Positions 54,411-64,000 of a DNA stretch of 64,000 nt are shown piece after piece. A model generated the notes under the pieces. That model had not been told where the DNA came from. It made no database searches and saw only the letters and a list, made by a program, of their open reading frames with translations. Origin of the DNA: Cristatella mucedo (taxonomy: Eukaryota; Bryozoa; Phylactolaemata; Cristatellidae); contig WPIO01000079.1 of the NCBI GenBank assembly GCA_009760855.2, positions 821,001-885,000 of the forward strand, written 5' to 3'. Positions within the stretch are counted from its first letter, which is position 1; every line of letters starts with the position of its first letter. Position numbers and translations under genes: made by a program.

Positions 54411-54739
54411 GATCTTTGTTCATTCACATCAATACTCTGGAGTCTCCCACTGAGATAGGACCTGAACCATTGCAATGCACTGCCAGTGATGCCCAGGCGA
54501 GATGAGAGGCGCTTAATGACTTGGTGATCGATGGTATCAAAAGCTGCCAAAAGATCGAGCAAAAAAAGCAGAGATACTCAACCTAAGTCTGCATTCCTAA
54601 GTAGGTCGTTATGCAGCCGAAGCAATGCTGATTCTGTGGAGTGGTTAGCTCTAAAAATAGAATGGAACTTACTAGCAGGGTTTGAAGTTCCTTGTCCCAG
54701 ATGTCCTCCAGTTATAGTTGCACTCACCATATGGGAGTA

Positions 54740-54905
54740 CTCCACCTATAGAAATGACCTTTTGCAGGCCCGAGCCTGTTCTTATAAGAAGAGTCGACTG
54801 CATATAGTGGCTGAAGAGTGGCTACCACTCTGCAATAATCGGACAATAGTGAATTGCCTGCCTTGGGACTCGAACACTCGACATCTGGGTCGTGAAGTGC
54901 AACAA
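54740..54905 (-). repeat. tRNA-derived SINE relic, S2-like
   Basis: Reverse box B-like gggactcgaacactcgacat near 54870 with an S2-like spacing to gctgaagagtgg and gcatatagtgg. Diverged. Confidence 0.4.
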
Positions 54906-55162
54906 ATTGTCACACAAAAGTTGAGTCCAGTAAAGTACAGCTGCAGCCAAGGTAGTGCAGTGGTCACTACAAGTCCTGCTGGTCGCTGCCTTGGCCACAT
55001 ATATAGCCTACTCATAAATTCTTTAAAGGGTTCGATACTTGATCTCATCTGCTCTGATGCAGTTGGAGGAGCAACCGGGAAGCAAGCCTAGAAGGCAGCT
55101 TTGCGACCACACCCTTTCGACCGATGACAACCCTTTCCCACCTCCAGGGTCCTCCCCACCTC

Positions 55163-55440
55163 CCCGCAACTTACGCAACGACATCTACTCTCCAACTGCC
55201 GACTATGGCACATCTTTTTCAGCGATCCTGAACTGCTACTTCCATGCTACTCACTACCTCAACTGCTCTCCTGACTCTGCTATGCTTCCCACTTTCTCGT
55301 TGTTGCGTGAGACGAAGTCAGTTGGCTACCGAATGCGTACCGAAAGCTGCTTAGGCTGTGAGTGCGCTATACAAAACTCTCCTGCGTAACACCCACATAG
55401 TCTTTATGACTTTGTGGAGTTACTGACGGAGATACATGAC
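55163..55440 (+). mobile_element. Family B LINE, 3' fragment
   Basis: cttacgcaacgacatctact to ctcctgcgtaacacccacat and gttactgacggagatacat. It encodes the same LRNDIYSPTADYGTSFSAIL, SLLRETKSVGYR and CAIQNSPA end as 36260-36545, open to the same stop. Confidence 0.85.
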
Positions 55441-55475
55441 ATCATCATCAACTACCCCCGACTTTCGGCAGGTCC

Positions 55476-55492
55476 GGGGGGGGGGGGGGGAG
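55476..55492. repeat. G homopolymer run
   Basis: About 14 G bases. Confidence 0.9.
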
Positions 55493-55780
55493 GAGAAGAA
55501 GGAGAGGAGAGCTACATCCATCCATCCATCATGTATCGGTAGGGACATCAGAAAGCACGACGTTCTGCCTGCCGCACGATAAGGGAAAGAATTGCCACGG
55601 CAGGTCAGCGCATCTGCTCAACTACCACTGTCACTAGCTCACGTACTCTAAGTGCAGGTGGATTAAGAGTGAAAACCTGCCCGGAGAAACCTGGCGAGCA
55701 GCTATTAAAATACGGGCCTACTACAGAGGGCAGGGATGGGTCACAGCAGGGCTGTGGCCTTTAAGCACAATCGGCTTATG

Positions 55781-55790
<10 letters not shown>

Positions 55791-55830
<40 letters not shown>

Positions 55831-55844
55831 GTCTTTCTCTCCCC

Positions 55845-55886
<42 letters not shown>
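55791..55886. repeat. (CT)n microsatellite
   Basis: Two CT blocks of about 15 units separated by a cctgtctttctccccctc segment. Its Ser-Leu frame is an artefact. Confidence 0.95.
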
Positions 55887-55887
<1 letters not shown>

Positions 55888-55899
55888 CTCAAATGCTAG

Positions 55900-56950
55900 C
55901 AAATCGCACCCCTCTCCTAGAAAAGTTGCATTATCCGGCTAATTCCGGACATGCCATGGTGTGCACTGCCGGAAGTTATTATGCCGGCCTCGTCATCTGC
56001 TTTCTGCTGTCATCATTCTGCTGTCATTATCTATCGTCACCTGACTCAGACCAACAGACACGCCGGCGAACGGATCAAAGTTCGACTCCCTCCACAGAGC
56101 AGCATTTGGAATTATTTCAGAGCTTACAAATGAGCTGCAGGCAGGATGCTGCCTCAGTCCCTCCAATACCCGGCACGCAGGCGGTCGCCATTTTTCGGCA
56201 GCTGGTCCAGCTGCTCAGCAGGGTGCCAAGCCGCACTTCCTGCTGTGCAGACCATTTCCAGCATTCTGAAGTGCTTCGCCCCACATCACCGGGAGTCCCC
56301 CTTCTGGCAAGGCCAATGCAGACCCCATCCTTGGATTATCGCCCCTTGCCACCAAGTGCAGTGACCAAAGCCGTTGGACCACCAAAAGGGGGGATGGATC
56401 CGGCGCTCCGCAGTGTTCCCTTGGCCTCCTTCCCAGGAGGGCCTAGCTCAGGTTCCAGAGTGACAGGCTACGTCAACGCTGGGCAAGCATCGGTTCCAGC
56501 GAGTGCCTTAAGGAGCTTCTACCGTGAACAGCAGGACCGGCAGTAATTGGATGCGATTCTATGCATGGCCAAGACCGTTCGAATATGTTTGACCTTACAA
56601 TCAGATCGCCACTACAAGGCAGTACAAGACAGCTCCTATCAAAATGTGCACTGGTCACCAGGTGAGACAATGCTTATCTTGAAACCTTCCTTGGAGCTCT
56701 CTTGCATATACATCCAACGGTGCCAATAGCTGAGATGAGACGGCATTGCCACATTTGACGACCAACAAAGAAATGTGAAAAAATAGAGACAAATCCTCCT
56801 AACTTCCACGATTGCAATCGGTGTAGCAATTTGATACTGCCGTAATCATCACAAGCATGGATACCACAGACAACTTAGTCTAGGCATTGGTGGCATTCAG
56901 TCTAGAGACTTGCGTAACTCTCCCCTTAGTGGGCCTTCCTGCCTAAGAAA
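55900..56950. other. Unassigned region with one long open frame
   Basis: A plus-strand frame (55893-56546, 217 codons) is open, but it has no Met-defined domain, is rich in Ser/Pro/Gln and lacks any motif I know. It may be chance in GC-rich DNA or a lost transposon part. Confidence 0.2.
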
Positions 56951-56954
56951 TTAG

Positions 56955-57425
56955 ACGCTTGCAGTGGGAGCAAAACTATCCAGCTCGGTTTGTTTGCCGT
57001 GAGAGGCATGCTTGCAACATCTGACACCACTGCATCTTTCTCCTACTGCTTTCTGACCTTCATTGGCATTGATCATGCAGTGAATTGACTTCAGGTCCTG
57101 TCACTCACTTTTAGGTCCCGTCATTATCTTGCTCTTACCGATCTGAAATACTTATTTATCGGGACAGCCTCTTAGCACTTGCTCCTTGGACTCTGGACTT
57201 TTAGCTGTGCTCTTAACTAACCTCAAATCCTTTGCAGACCGTGCCTTTGGTTCTTATTCTCCAAAAACCTGGACCTTGCTCCTGACTGACATTACTAGCA
57301 CTGAGGTTTGATAAGATGCAGTCAGTATTCTCACATGTAAAGTGTCAAAAGTAAGAAGGGGACTTAGTACTCTTGGGGCTCTATATAAATTTGACTGTTA
57401 TATCATCATTATTATGACATCTTCT
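56955..57425 (+). mobile_element. Decayed family A LINE, 3' end
   Basis: gagcaaaactatccagctcg (LVQNSAARL region), ttgtttgccgtgagaggc, ttcaggtcctgtcactcact, the cgtgcctttggttcttattc (DRAFSSYAPKAW) block, then a diverged tail ending ttggggctctatataaattt. Confidence 0.7.
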
Positions 57426-57429
57426 GTCT

Positions 57430-59960
57430 TGACGACAGTTAAAATAAAGCTAACAGTAATTTGCTCAAACTGCACAAATTGTCCTCAATTCTACTTTCGA
57501 GTACCGGAATCGTCCATGCCGTTATCTCTAATAAGTTTAATACTTTCTTACCAGCCTTTGTAAAGAAGCCATGACAAAGATTGACTCATTAGGGCATTTT
57601 AAAATGTGGTATTAATATCATTACTATTTTTATTAGGGTAAGTCCTAAACGATATAGTAGCACAACCGGCAGAGCATACCTGATTACAAAGCAGTGTTGC
57701 AAGTGCCCAGGACATCGATGACCAGCTTCAACTAAGAAACACTAAAGCTAAAAGGTCAGTTCTCCATCTCTGCTTCTCTCCTCTTTTCTACCTCTCCTCT
57801 TTTTGCTGAAGGAAGGAAAAGATCAAGGTAAGAACCAGACAAGGGGCTCAGTATTCTTTAAATACTTGGCAGGTAGTTCAGCTGCAGCATTGCAGTTGCA
57901 TGTTCATTACGCATTTGGCACTGAAACTTAAAATTCACCTTCGTACACACCATTGTCATGTTCACGACATTAAAGTCCTAGGTGCAAACATTCGAATGAA
58001 AAACGATAGCCTTTGTGTAAACACAGACATGCATGCACTACACACAGATATGTTCACACAACACACACGTCTACATCTTGTGGATTACAACCCAGCTACA
58101 GCTAGCTCCCGAGGGAGGATTTGTTATACATAAACAGCATCAAGTTAACAAAATGACGAAAGAACAGTGTGCAGGAAAACACTAAAGGTTCAAAGATAGC
58201 CAGTGTATAACGCATTCATTGTCCTCAGTTAAGGCAGCCAATCGCAGAGAGGCTAGAGTGAAGATGCGAATTGTGGTGTTTAGCACGCTGTTCCATCGGT
58301 CCGCTCATGGGACCTTCATTCAGCCCCTGGCCTTCTCTGTCTGTCCCTGTCTCTCTCCTCCCATTGCAGTGCATATAGCGCACTAGTAGCCTCCAGGCAG
58401 CAAGTAGCAGGTCGCTACACGAGAGCTATGCTAAAGTTTTCTGAAGCTCCCTCTGAGCCTCGATGACCTCTGTACTCTCAGTAGCTAAGAGACCCCAAGG
58501 TCAGAAAGAAAGTATAAGAAGCTGAACAGTACTGCGGCAGTCGATAGGTCAGCAGCTGAAGAGCTGGCTATCGCAGAAGCAGCAGCCAGCAGCAGCAGAC
58601 AGGTCAACATAAATCGGCCACGATCGACAGCATCGCCACGAAAGAACATGACGAGTCAGGTGGGCAATCTAGGACTTACAAATTATCCACCGACAGTCTC
58701 CGAATGATCCGAAAGCGAGCGATCGATCGAACGATCGATCAGCAAGCGGATCGGAACGAAGGCGCAGCAATCGCGCGGACACTCAGCCTTAGCAATCCTG
58801 CAAGGATTCACGCCGGAGCAAAGGCATGGTGAAGGCCTTGCCGGTCACGGGAACAACTGCCCACTGCATCCTCAGTTCGATCGGCAAATGTCACGGCTGG
58901 TCCTCTGGCACGAGTGGACGAGCCCGGCCTGGCTGTGTATATTTAGCGCTAGCTGTGGAGGCCCGGGCGAATTTCCTTTGAAGCCTCAAACCGCTCAGAA
59001 CAGAATTATACTTTAGTCTAGTTTAGCCCAGAGAGCACGCTCTCGAGGGATTGGAGAGGGACCGCGAGGAGTGAAGATGGTGGCAGAAGCAGCAGCAGAC
59101 GTCGGAGCACATTTGTAGAAAGCCGTGAAAGCCGGGCGTGCAGAATGGCAAGCTCCCCAGCATGCCCCCATCACAACGCTAGTCGCGAGAAGCTCAATCG
59201 CAAGGTCAATCACAAGGTCAAATTGCTTAGAGCAAAATAAGAAGCTAGGCTATGTGGTGACCTGACGTATTACGTGACACAATATCTACACACGTCATAC
59301 AATGGCAAGCACGTCACACAATGACGTGCACGATACACAAGACGTATCAAGCCGTGTCGAAGAGTCTTGTTATGGCAACTAGAAAGCAAGCAAGCAAGCA
59401 AACAAACAAAAAGCCATGTCTCCTTGAGCGCTCACGGAGCCCGAAAGCAGCACACGTTCAGCCTGAGCTCCGGTCACATTCATCGAGGAAGCTGACTGCA
59501 CTGCTGGATCGTTACATTAACTGCACAGTGCCAAGGTTCCTCGAGGCCTTAACACTCCTCCGGTATCTTGCTAGCACAGCGTTTGGAGATAGGCTTGCCT
59601 GCTTCGGGGTTCTTTGTAAAGCCATTGCCAACTTTTGCGACAGTGCACAACTCTGAACGTCCAACCCAACACACAAAATTGAAATATTTTCACAGCAGAA
59701 AGGAACTCTTTAACTCTCTCAAACTCACCCGAGAGTGGGTGCATGAATACCGACTTGCGTACCTCTACAGTACCTGCTTAGTTGCCAGGGCCACTTCACG
59801 GATACCTCTCTCTGGAGCACCTACTTCGAAATTGCAAAAGCTACCACATACTGGGCACCGGCATGAGGTCATATCCATCGAGCACTGACTAATTCATTTT
59901 CTCTTGTGACTCATGTGCATGACCCCAATCACAACAAAGGTCACACACCATATCAAATAC
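57430..59960. other. Non-coding stretch without recognisable features
   Basis: A gatcgatcgaacgatcgatc inverted repeat lies near 58720 and a short (AAGC)n at 59387-59402. No exon, SINE or LINE was identified. Confidence 0.45.
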
Positions 59961-60419
59961 TCTCCCAAGATTGAATGCTATCGGCTCCTTTTATCGGCCC
60001 AAATTCTGCATATGCAGATCGTCTAACCATATGCAGATTTCACACAGTCTGCAGTTTGTGCTCTCCTCTGCATATCAAATAGTTTATGTATCTCACAGCC
60101 TCAAGACCCCAGGCATTGATGCTGTAGACACGAAAATATCCTATAAAAATATTGCCGAATCACAGATGCACAATATAAACTATGCTGGTGTCTACGATCA
60201 GCCATCTCCTTAACCACTCCTAGGTAGCTCTTTAGTGCATCCTTGTACTGATTTAGCACGATCGCTCCTCAAGCTTCTCTGTCAACAAGACAGGCAAGAT
60301 CAGGGAGTAAATCCATCCCCAGGGTGGCAGCGTCCCCCTTTCCTGGAATCATGACTTTCAAGTCCGTGCAGCATATTAATGTCTGCATTTAAAGAGGCCA
60401 CGAGTGACCACACCCTTAA

Positions 60420-60882
60420 GTTCATATCCCAATCAAAGAAGACAGCTAGTCCTCTAGAACCTATTCCCACTGTCCTGCTTCTAATATGCATAGATCCGCT
60501 GCTGCCATGAATAACTGACACAATACATGCATCACTAGCCTCAGGTAATGTCCCAGCACCTTTCAAAAAGGCTGTAGTCGGGCCACTACTCAAGAAAGCA
60601 ACACTAGACCAAGAGAACTTGAGCAACTTCCACCCAGTATCGAATCTAAAATTGCTGATGTCGACAATCAACCATCTCCCTAGCGGCTACCAGGTCAGCA
60701 CATTACTTAATAATCATTGAAACTTTCACACAGTCTCCTTACTGCCGTTCATATACAAAAGACACTAGAACGAGTAGTGCCAGACCAGCTCAACTCTTTT
60801 ATTGGAATTTCTAACCTAGCAAATTTTAGTCAGGTTAATCAGGTCAGAGCTAATCACTCCACTGGTCCAGCATAGCTTAGGG
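60420..60882 (+). mobile_element. Family A-type LINE, part 1 (RT N-terminus), interrupted
   Basis: Frames PLEPIPTVLL (near 60450), then SGNVPAPFKKAVVGPLLKKA and DQENLSNFHPVSNLKLL (60540-60660), then LERVVPDQLNSFI (60765-60805) and RANHST (60845-60865) follow the order of an L2/CR1-type RT upstream of the palm domain. It stops at 60882 where a reverse LINE end begins, and resumes at about 61528. Confidence 0.75.
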
Positions 60883-61527
60883 CATATAATAATAATGCAC
60901 TTGATAAAGTGCTCTCAGAGAACTCAATCTCTTTCTCGGCACTTTACATTTGCTGCAAAGGGAAACACAATTGAATGGTGAGTAATATCATGCTTGATAA
61001 CAACATGAATAACATGGTTAGGGGTGACATGCACAGGGTCAGCATGCAAATATGGTTAGTGGCAGCATGCACTGTGTCAGCACGCATAAGCATATGAAGG
61101 ACGAATCACAGGGACCCACTAAATGCTGTCCTAAATAGGTGTGTTTTTAAGTTCTTTTTAAATGTGGTCAAGTCAGGGGATGATCTAACGCAAGCCGGGA
61201 GGGAGTTCCAGGCTTTGGGAGCATACGAACTAAATGCACGGTCTCCGAAGGATTTGAGGTTTGTATGAGGTATTTGTAGACTGTTGGATTCCGAAAAGTG
61301 GGTGGTACGATGCTTGGCCTGGTGGGGGAGTAGATCTGAGAGATAGGCTGGAGCCAAAGAATGAAGTGACCTAAAAGTGAGCAAAAAACCTTGAAGCCGA
61401 TCTGTTGCTTGACTGGTAGCCAGTGCAGGTCGGTGAGAAGTGGTGTGATGTGGCAACTGCGACGCTCACGACAGACAAGCCTAGCTGCGGAGTTTTGCAC
61501 CAGCTGTAGTCGCCTGATTATATATAC
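60883..61527 (-). mobile_element. Family A LINE 3' portion inserted in reverse
   Basis: The minus strand has the tail (60883-60960), the 3' UTR, and C-terminal RT codons up to LVQNSAARLVCRERRSCHIT at ~61500. One frame break near 61385. It is close in sequence to the 39612 copy, so younger than the host LINE. Confidence 0.85.
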
Positions 61528-62137
61528 CTGATTAGTATACCGACCTTCTAAGAAATGCCGACTTAGGTAGAGTCTCTCAGTTAGTTTTGCTGCATCTTTC
61601 GGCAGCGCTTGCTACTATTGATCAACAAGACCTTCTCGGTCGCCTCTCATTTCACTGCAGTGATCGTTTGCATTGCAATGGCTGAGGTCCTATCTCTCAG
61701 TGAGGAGACTCCACAGTAGCGATCTTAACGAACAAAGACCATCCGAGGAACCAGATATAGGACGGGGTACCCCAGAGCTCTGAGCTCGGTCCACTTCTTT
61801 TCACAGCTTGTTCTCCCCCTCTTGCCGATGTAATCACCAAGCACAATCTAGGCTTTCATTTCTAAGCCGATGACACAAAGCTGTGCCTATACTTTGATCC
61901 TTCCCAGCCTTCAGCCATGTCCTATTCTCTCTCAAATCCCTTGCATCATGTATTGCTTACATCCACACTTGGATGGTAGTAAACTTTCTCGATTGAATTA
62001 CGATAAAAACCAACTGTGACTGCTGGTCATGGGCAAAACCTAGTGTAACTCAGAAATAGTAAAACCTATCGATTCAAATGAGCTCTGCCAACATATCTCC
62101 TGTAGCATTTGCACAAAACCCGTGTTCTGTTTCAATA
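61528..62137 (+). mobile_element. Family A-type LINE, part 2 (RT palm), interrupted
   Basis: TDLLRNADLGRVSQLVLLHL, the SAALATIDQ block, [12 protein letters not shown] followed by a stop where YADD's Tyr should be (F-stop-ADDTKL), and FDPSQPSAMSYSL. Many stops. It continues part 1 and leads into part 3. Confidence 0.8.
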
Positions 62138-62486
62138 ATAATAACAATATTATTAATAATACATTTGCATAGCCCACTCAGAGAACTTAATCTATTTCTA
62201 GGCACTTAACAAATGTTGTAAAGGAAGCACGATCGAATGAATAGTGGTTACATGGACAATGTCAACAAGCATAACATGTTTAGAGGGTACATGCACATTG
62301 TCAGTATGTGTAACATTCACATTGTCCACATGCACGCACAAGCACACAAAAGACAAATCACAAGGACCCACCGAATGCTGTGAGAAATAGGTGCTTTTTT
62401 AGCTTCTTTTTGAATGTCGTCATGTCAGGGGGTGTCGTGACGTCAGTCGGGAGTGAATTCCTGGCTTTGGGAGCATACGAACTCCC
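62138..62486 (-). mobile_element. Family A LINE 3' end inserted in reverse
   Basis: Plus-strand aataataataacaatatta, ctcagagaacttaatctatt, ggcacttaacaaatgttgta, then 3' UTR and the last ~35 codons of the RT (ending SYAPKARNSLP on the minus strand). Confidence 0.8.
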
Positions 62487-63140
62487 GGCAAATCTATTTT
62501 CAGCTACATAAATTTGTAAAAATTCGGGCCTGCTTAGACAGGGATACCACATCCGAGCTGATCCATGTATTTGCGAATCCATCTCGACTTCTGTAATTCA
62601 CTGCTTACTGCAGGTCTTCCAGCCTATGCAATCAGGGGCTTGTAGCCAGTGCAAAACTCAGCAGTAGCAGCTAGCGGCAAAACTCAGCAGCAGCTAGGCT
62701 TGTCTGTCGTCTGTCGTGAACGTTGCAGTTGCCACTTCCCACCATTTCTTGCCGACCTACACTTGCTCCCCATCAAGCAGCGCATCGACGTCAAGGTTTT
62801 GCCACTCACTTTTAGGTCTGCTCCATTTCTTGCTAAGCCTACCTATCAGAAATACTCACCAATCAGGTTAGGCATTGTTCCACCTGCTCTTCTGACTCAA
62901 AGTTGTTTAGCTATGCCTAGAACCAACCACAAATCCTCTGGACACTGTGTCTTCACTTTGTATGCTCCCAAAGCCTGGAGCTCCCGCCCGACTAACATCA
63001 GGACATCCAATGACTTGACGAAATCAAAAAAGAACCTTAAAAACGTACATTGACGTGCTTTCTTCACAACATATTAAAGTGCCTAGAAAGAGAAAGTTCT
63101 CTGAGGGTGCTACATAAATGTATTGATATTATTAATATTA
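62487..63140 (+). mobile_element. Family A-type LINE, part 3 (RT C-terminus and tail)
   Basis: gcaaatctattttcagctac (SAYFQLH region), cttgtctgtcgt...cgttgcagttgccac, LPIKQRIDVKVLPLTFRS, LYAPKAWSSRPTNIRTSNDL, then the tail aaagtgcctagaaagagaaa and ATT-type repeats to 63140. It completes the element begun at 60420. Confidence 0.8.
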
Positions 63141-63167
63141 ATAAGATAATACACAAACCCCGGGTAC

Positions 63168-63305
63168 GAGCTGGTTTGGTCCTGCAGTCGAAGGTGATCG
63201 CCCCGACCTAGGTCTGGCTGTCGCGGGCTCGAGCCCCAAGGCATATGTGAAGCACGTGAAAAGAGATTAAGTTCTTCTGGGGCTTAATACAAATGAATTA
63301 TATAT
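63168..63305 (+). repeat. S1 tRNA-derived SINE
   Basis: gagctggtttggtcctgcag, box B gcgggctcgagccccaagg, gcatatgtgaagcacgtgaa, and the ending taatacaaatgaattatat. Confidence 0.8.
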
Positions 63306-63309
63306 CTAA

Positions 63310-64000
63310 ACAGCCGATGGGAATGTAGCAAGCCCATCCCAAGTCAAGGACGATGCTAGAAATTGCAGCTGCCCAAGAGCTGCCATAGAAACATTGAATG
63401 AAAGCCTTCGCCGATGGTGTCAGTTAGGTCCACTGGCTGCTGCTTCTTGTCACCTTAGCTGCTGGCAAGTGAAGCAACCATTGTTTATGAGGGCACCAAG
63501 AGAATACTAACGTATAATATAATACATGCAAAAGGCTTTGTGCTGATACAGCAATTGGATAATTCGGCAGCAAATCCATACAGCAAAAGCACGAACCCCT
63601 CCGAGCCAACCCATACCACTGCCACCTTCAGACAGCTTCTACCGGAACTCTTGCCACCCCCTACCTCCAGCACCTTGGACCTGGGTTCAAATCTCAACAG
63701 CTAGATGACATGTGGGTATTATTCCTTTGTCACAGGAAAGCCAGGCAAAAGCCAAGAGAGACGTCCATTCGTGCTATTCGAGGGCCAGCTGTTCTTTGCA
63801 GCTGGCCCTCGATGGTAGGTGACCTCAATGGCTACCGCCCAGGTCAGCCAGCCCACACCCCTCGGGAGCAGCTATCACGGGCTCAAATGTCAGCAAGGCG
63901 AGGAGCATGCAGCAGCAATACAGGAGCAACGTTCACTTCGCAGCCCACCCTACCCAGCTTTCAAGCAATTAAAGACATACATTCTCGAGATTTCGTTGAC
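63310..64000. other. Non-coding stretch with one hairpin
   Basis: No gene recognised. The 14-bp inverted repeat at 63778-63812 is listed separately. Confidence 0.45.
63778..63812. repeat. 14-bp perfect inverted repeat, 7-bp loop
   Basis: tcgagggccagctg, ttctttg, cagctggccctcga. Confidence 0.95.

Larger units (their letters stand above)
53286..54690 (-). mobile_element. Family A LINE with several secondary insertions
   Basis: Minus strand: RANHSTESALL region at ~54650, LAAFDTIDHQVI, the YLSGRLQSIDVN block, then a 75-bp inserted tail, a (GA)n expansion at the VYTLPLADVI site, GFHFYADHTLLY (the second catalytic Asp of YADD is changed to His), LKLNDNKTNLLVMGTPSV, then a 122-bp duplicated segment covering LVQNSAARLVCRE. 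The 3' end is lost at 53286. Not functional. Confidence 0.85.

Overview
This is a stretch of a bilaterian animal genome, most likely an invertebrate. The evidence is a spliced gene with consensus GT/AG introns, non-LTR retrotransposons, tRNA-derived SINEs, and very abundant microsatellites and minisatellites. Nothing looks prokaryotic: there are no operons, and the long open frames outside the gene and the LINEs are repeat or antisense artefacts. The phylum cannot be fixed from the sequence alone.

Gene. One protein-coding gene is clear. It lies on the minus strand, runs from about 28670 down to a stop at 9475, and probably starts further upstream. I placed 17 exons by hand. All phases agree and they join into 3834 nt (1277 codons plus stop). 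The product is a Rab GTPase-activating protein of the TBC1D1/TBC1D4 (AS160; Drosophila pollux) type: the end of a first PTB domain, a low-complexity linker with basophilic kinase motifs, a second PTB domain, a middle region, the TBC GAP domain with Arg and Gln fingers, and a C-terminal coiled coil. Exons of the first PTB domain and the start codon are not resolved; candidates are given at 29900-29967 and 33129-33158. The introns are full of repeats.

Repeats. Two LINE families are visible. Family A is L2/CR1-like, with a YADD reverse transcriptase and a stem-like 3' tail ending in (ATT)n. Family B is known here only from its RT C-terminus and ends in ATTAC-type repeats. Two tRNA-headed SINE families are present: S1, with a box B of type GGCTCGAGCCCC and a LINE-like tail, and S2, with a box B of type GGTTCGAATCC. 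More than a dozen short pieces consist of only the last 70-140 bp of family A.

Layout. 1-7400: repeats, one CpG-rich block (1000-1650) with a possible first exon, LINE A (3692-5227) and LINE B (5636-6095). 7400-33200: the TBC1D gene and its 3' flank. 33200-39600: sparse repeats. 39600-42770: the best-preserved LINE (39612-41158) followed by a LINE endonuclease-region relic. 43100-54700: SINE pairs, decayed LINEs and a LINE carrying several secondary insertions. 55100-63300: further relics, including one LINE broken by two opposite-strand LINE insertions. Short, near-perfect inverted repeats of unrelated sequence recur across the window.

I found no novel multi-gene system. The most interesting material is the nested retroelement history, the mobile tail-only units, a microsatellite grown inside a LINE, the cluster of sequence-unrelated palindromes, and a GC-AG intron in the gene.
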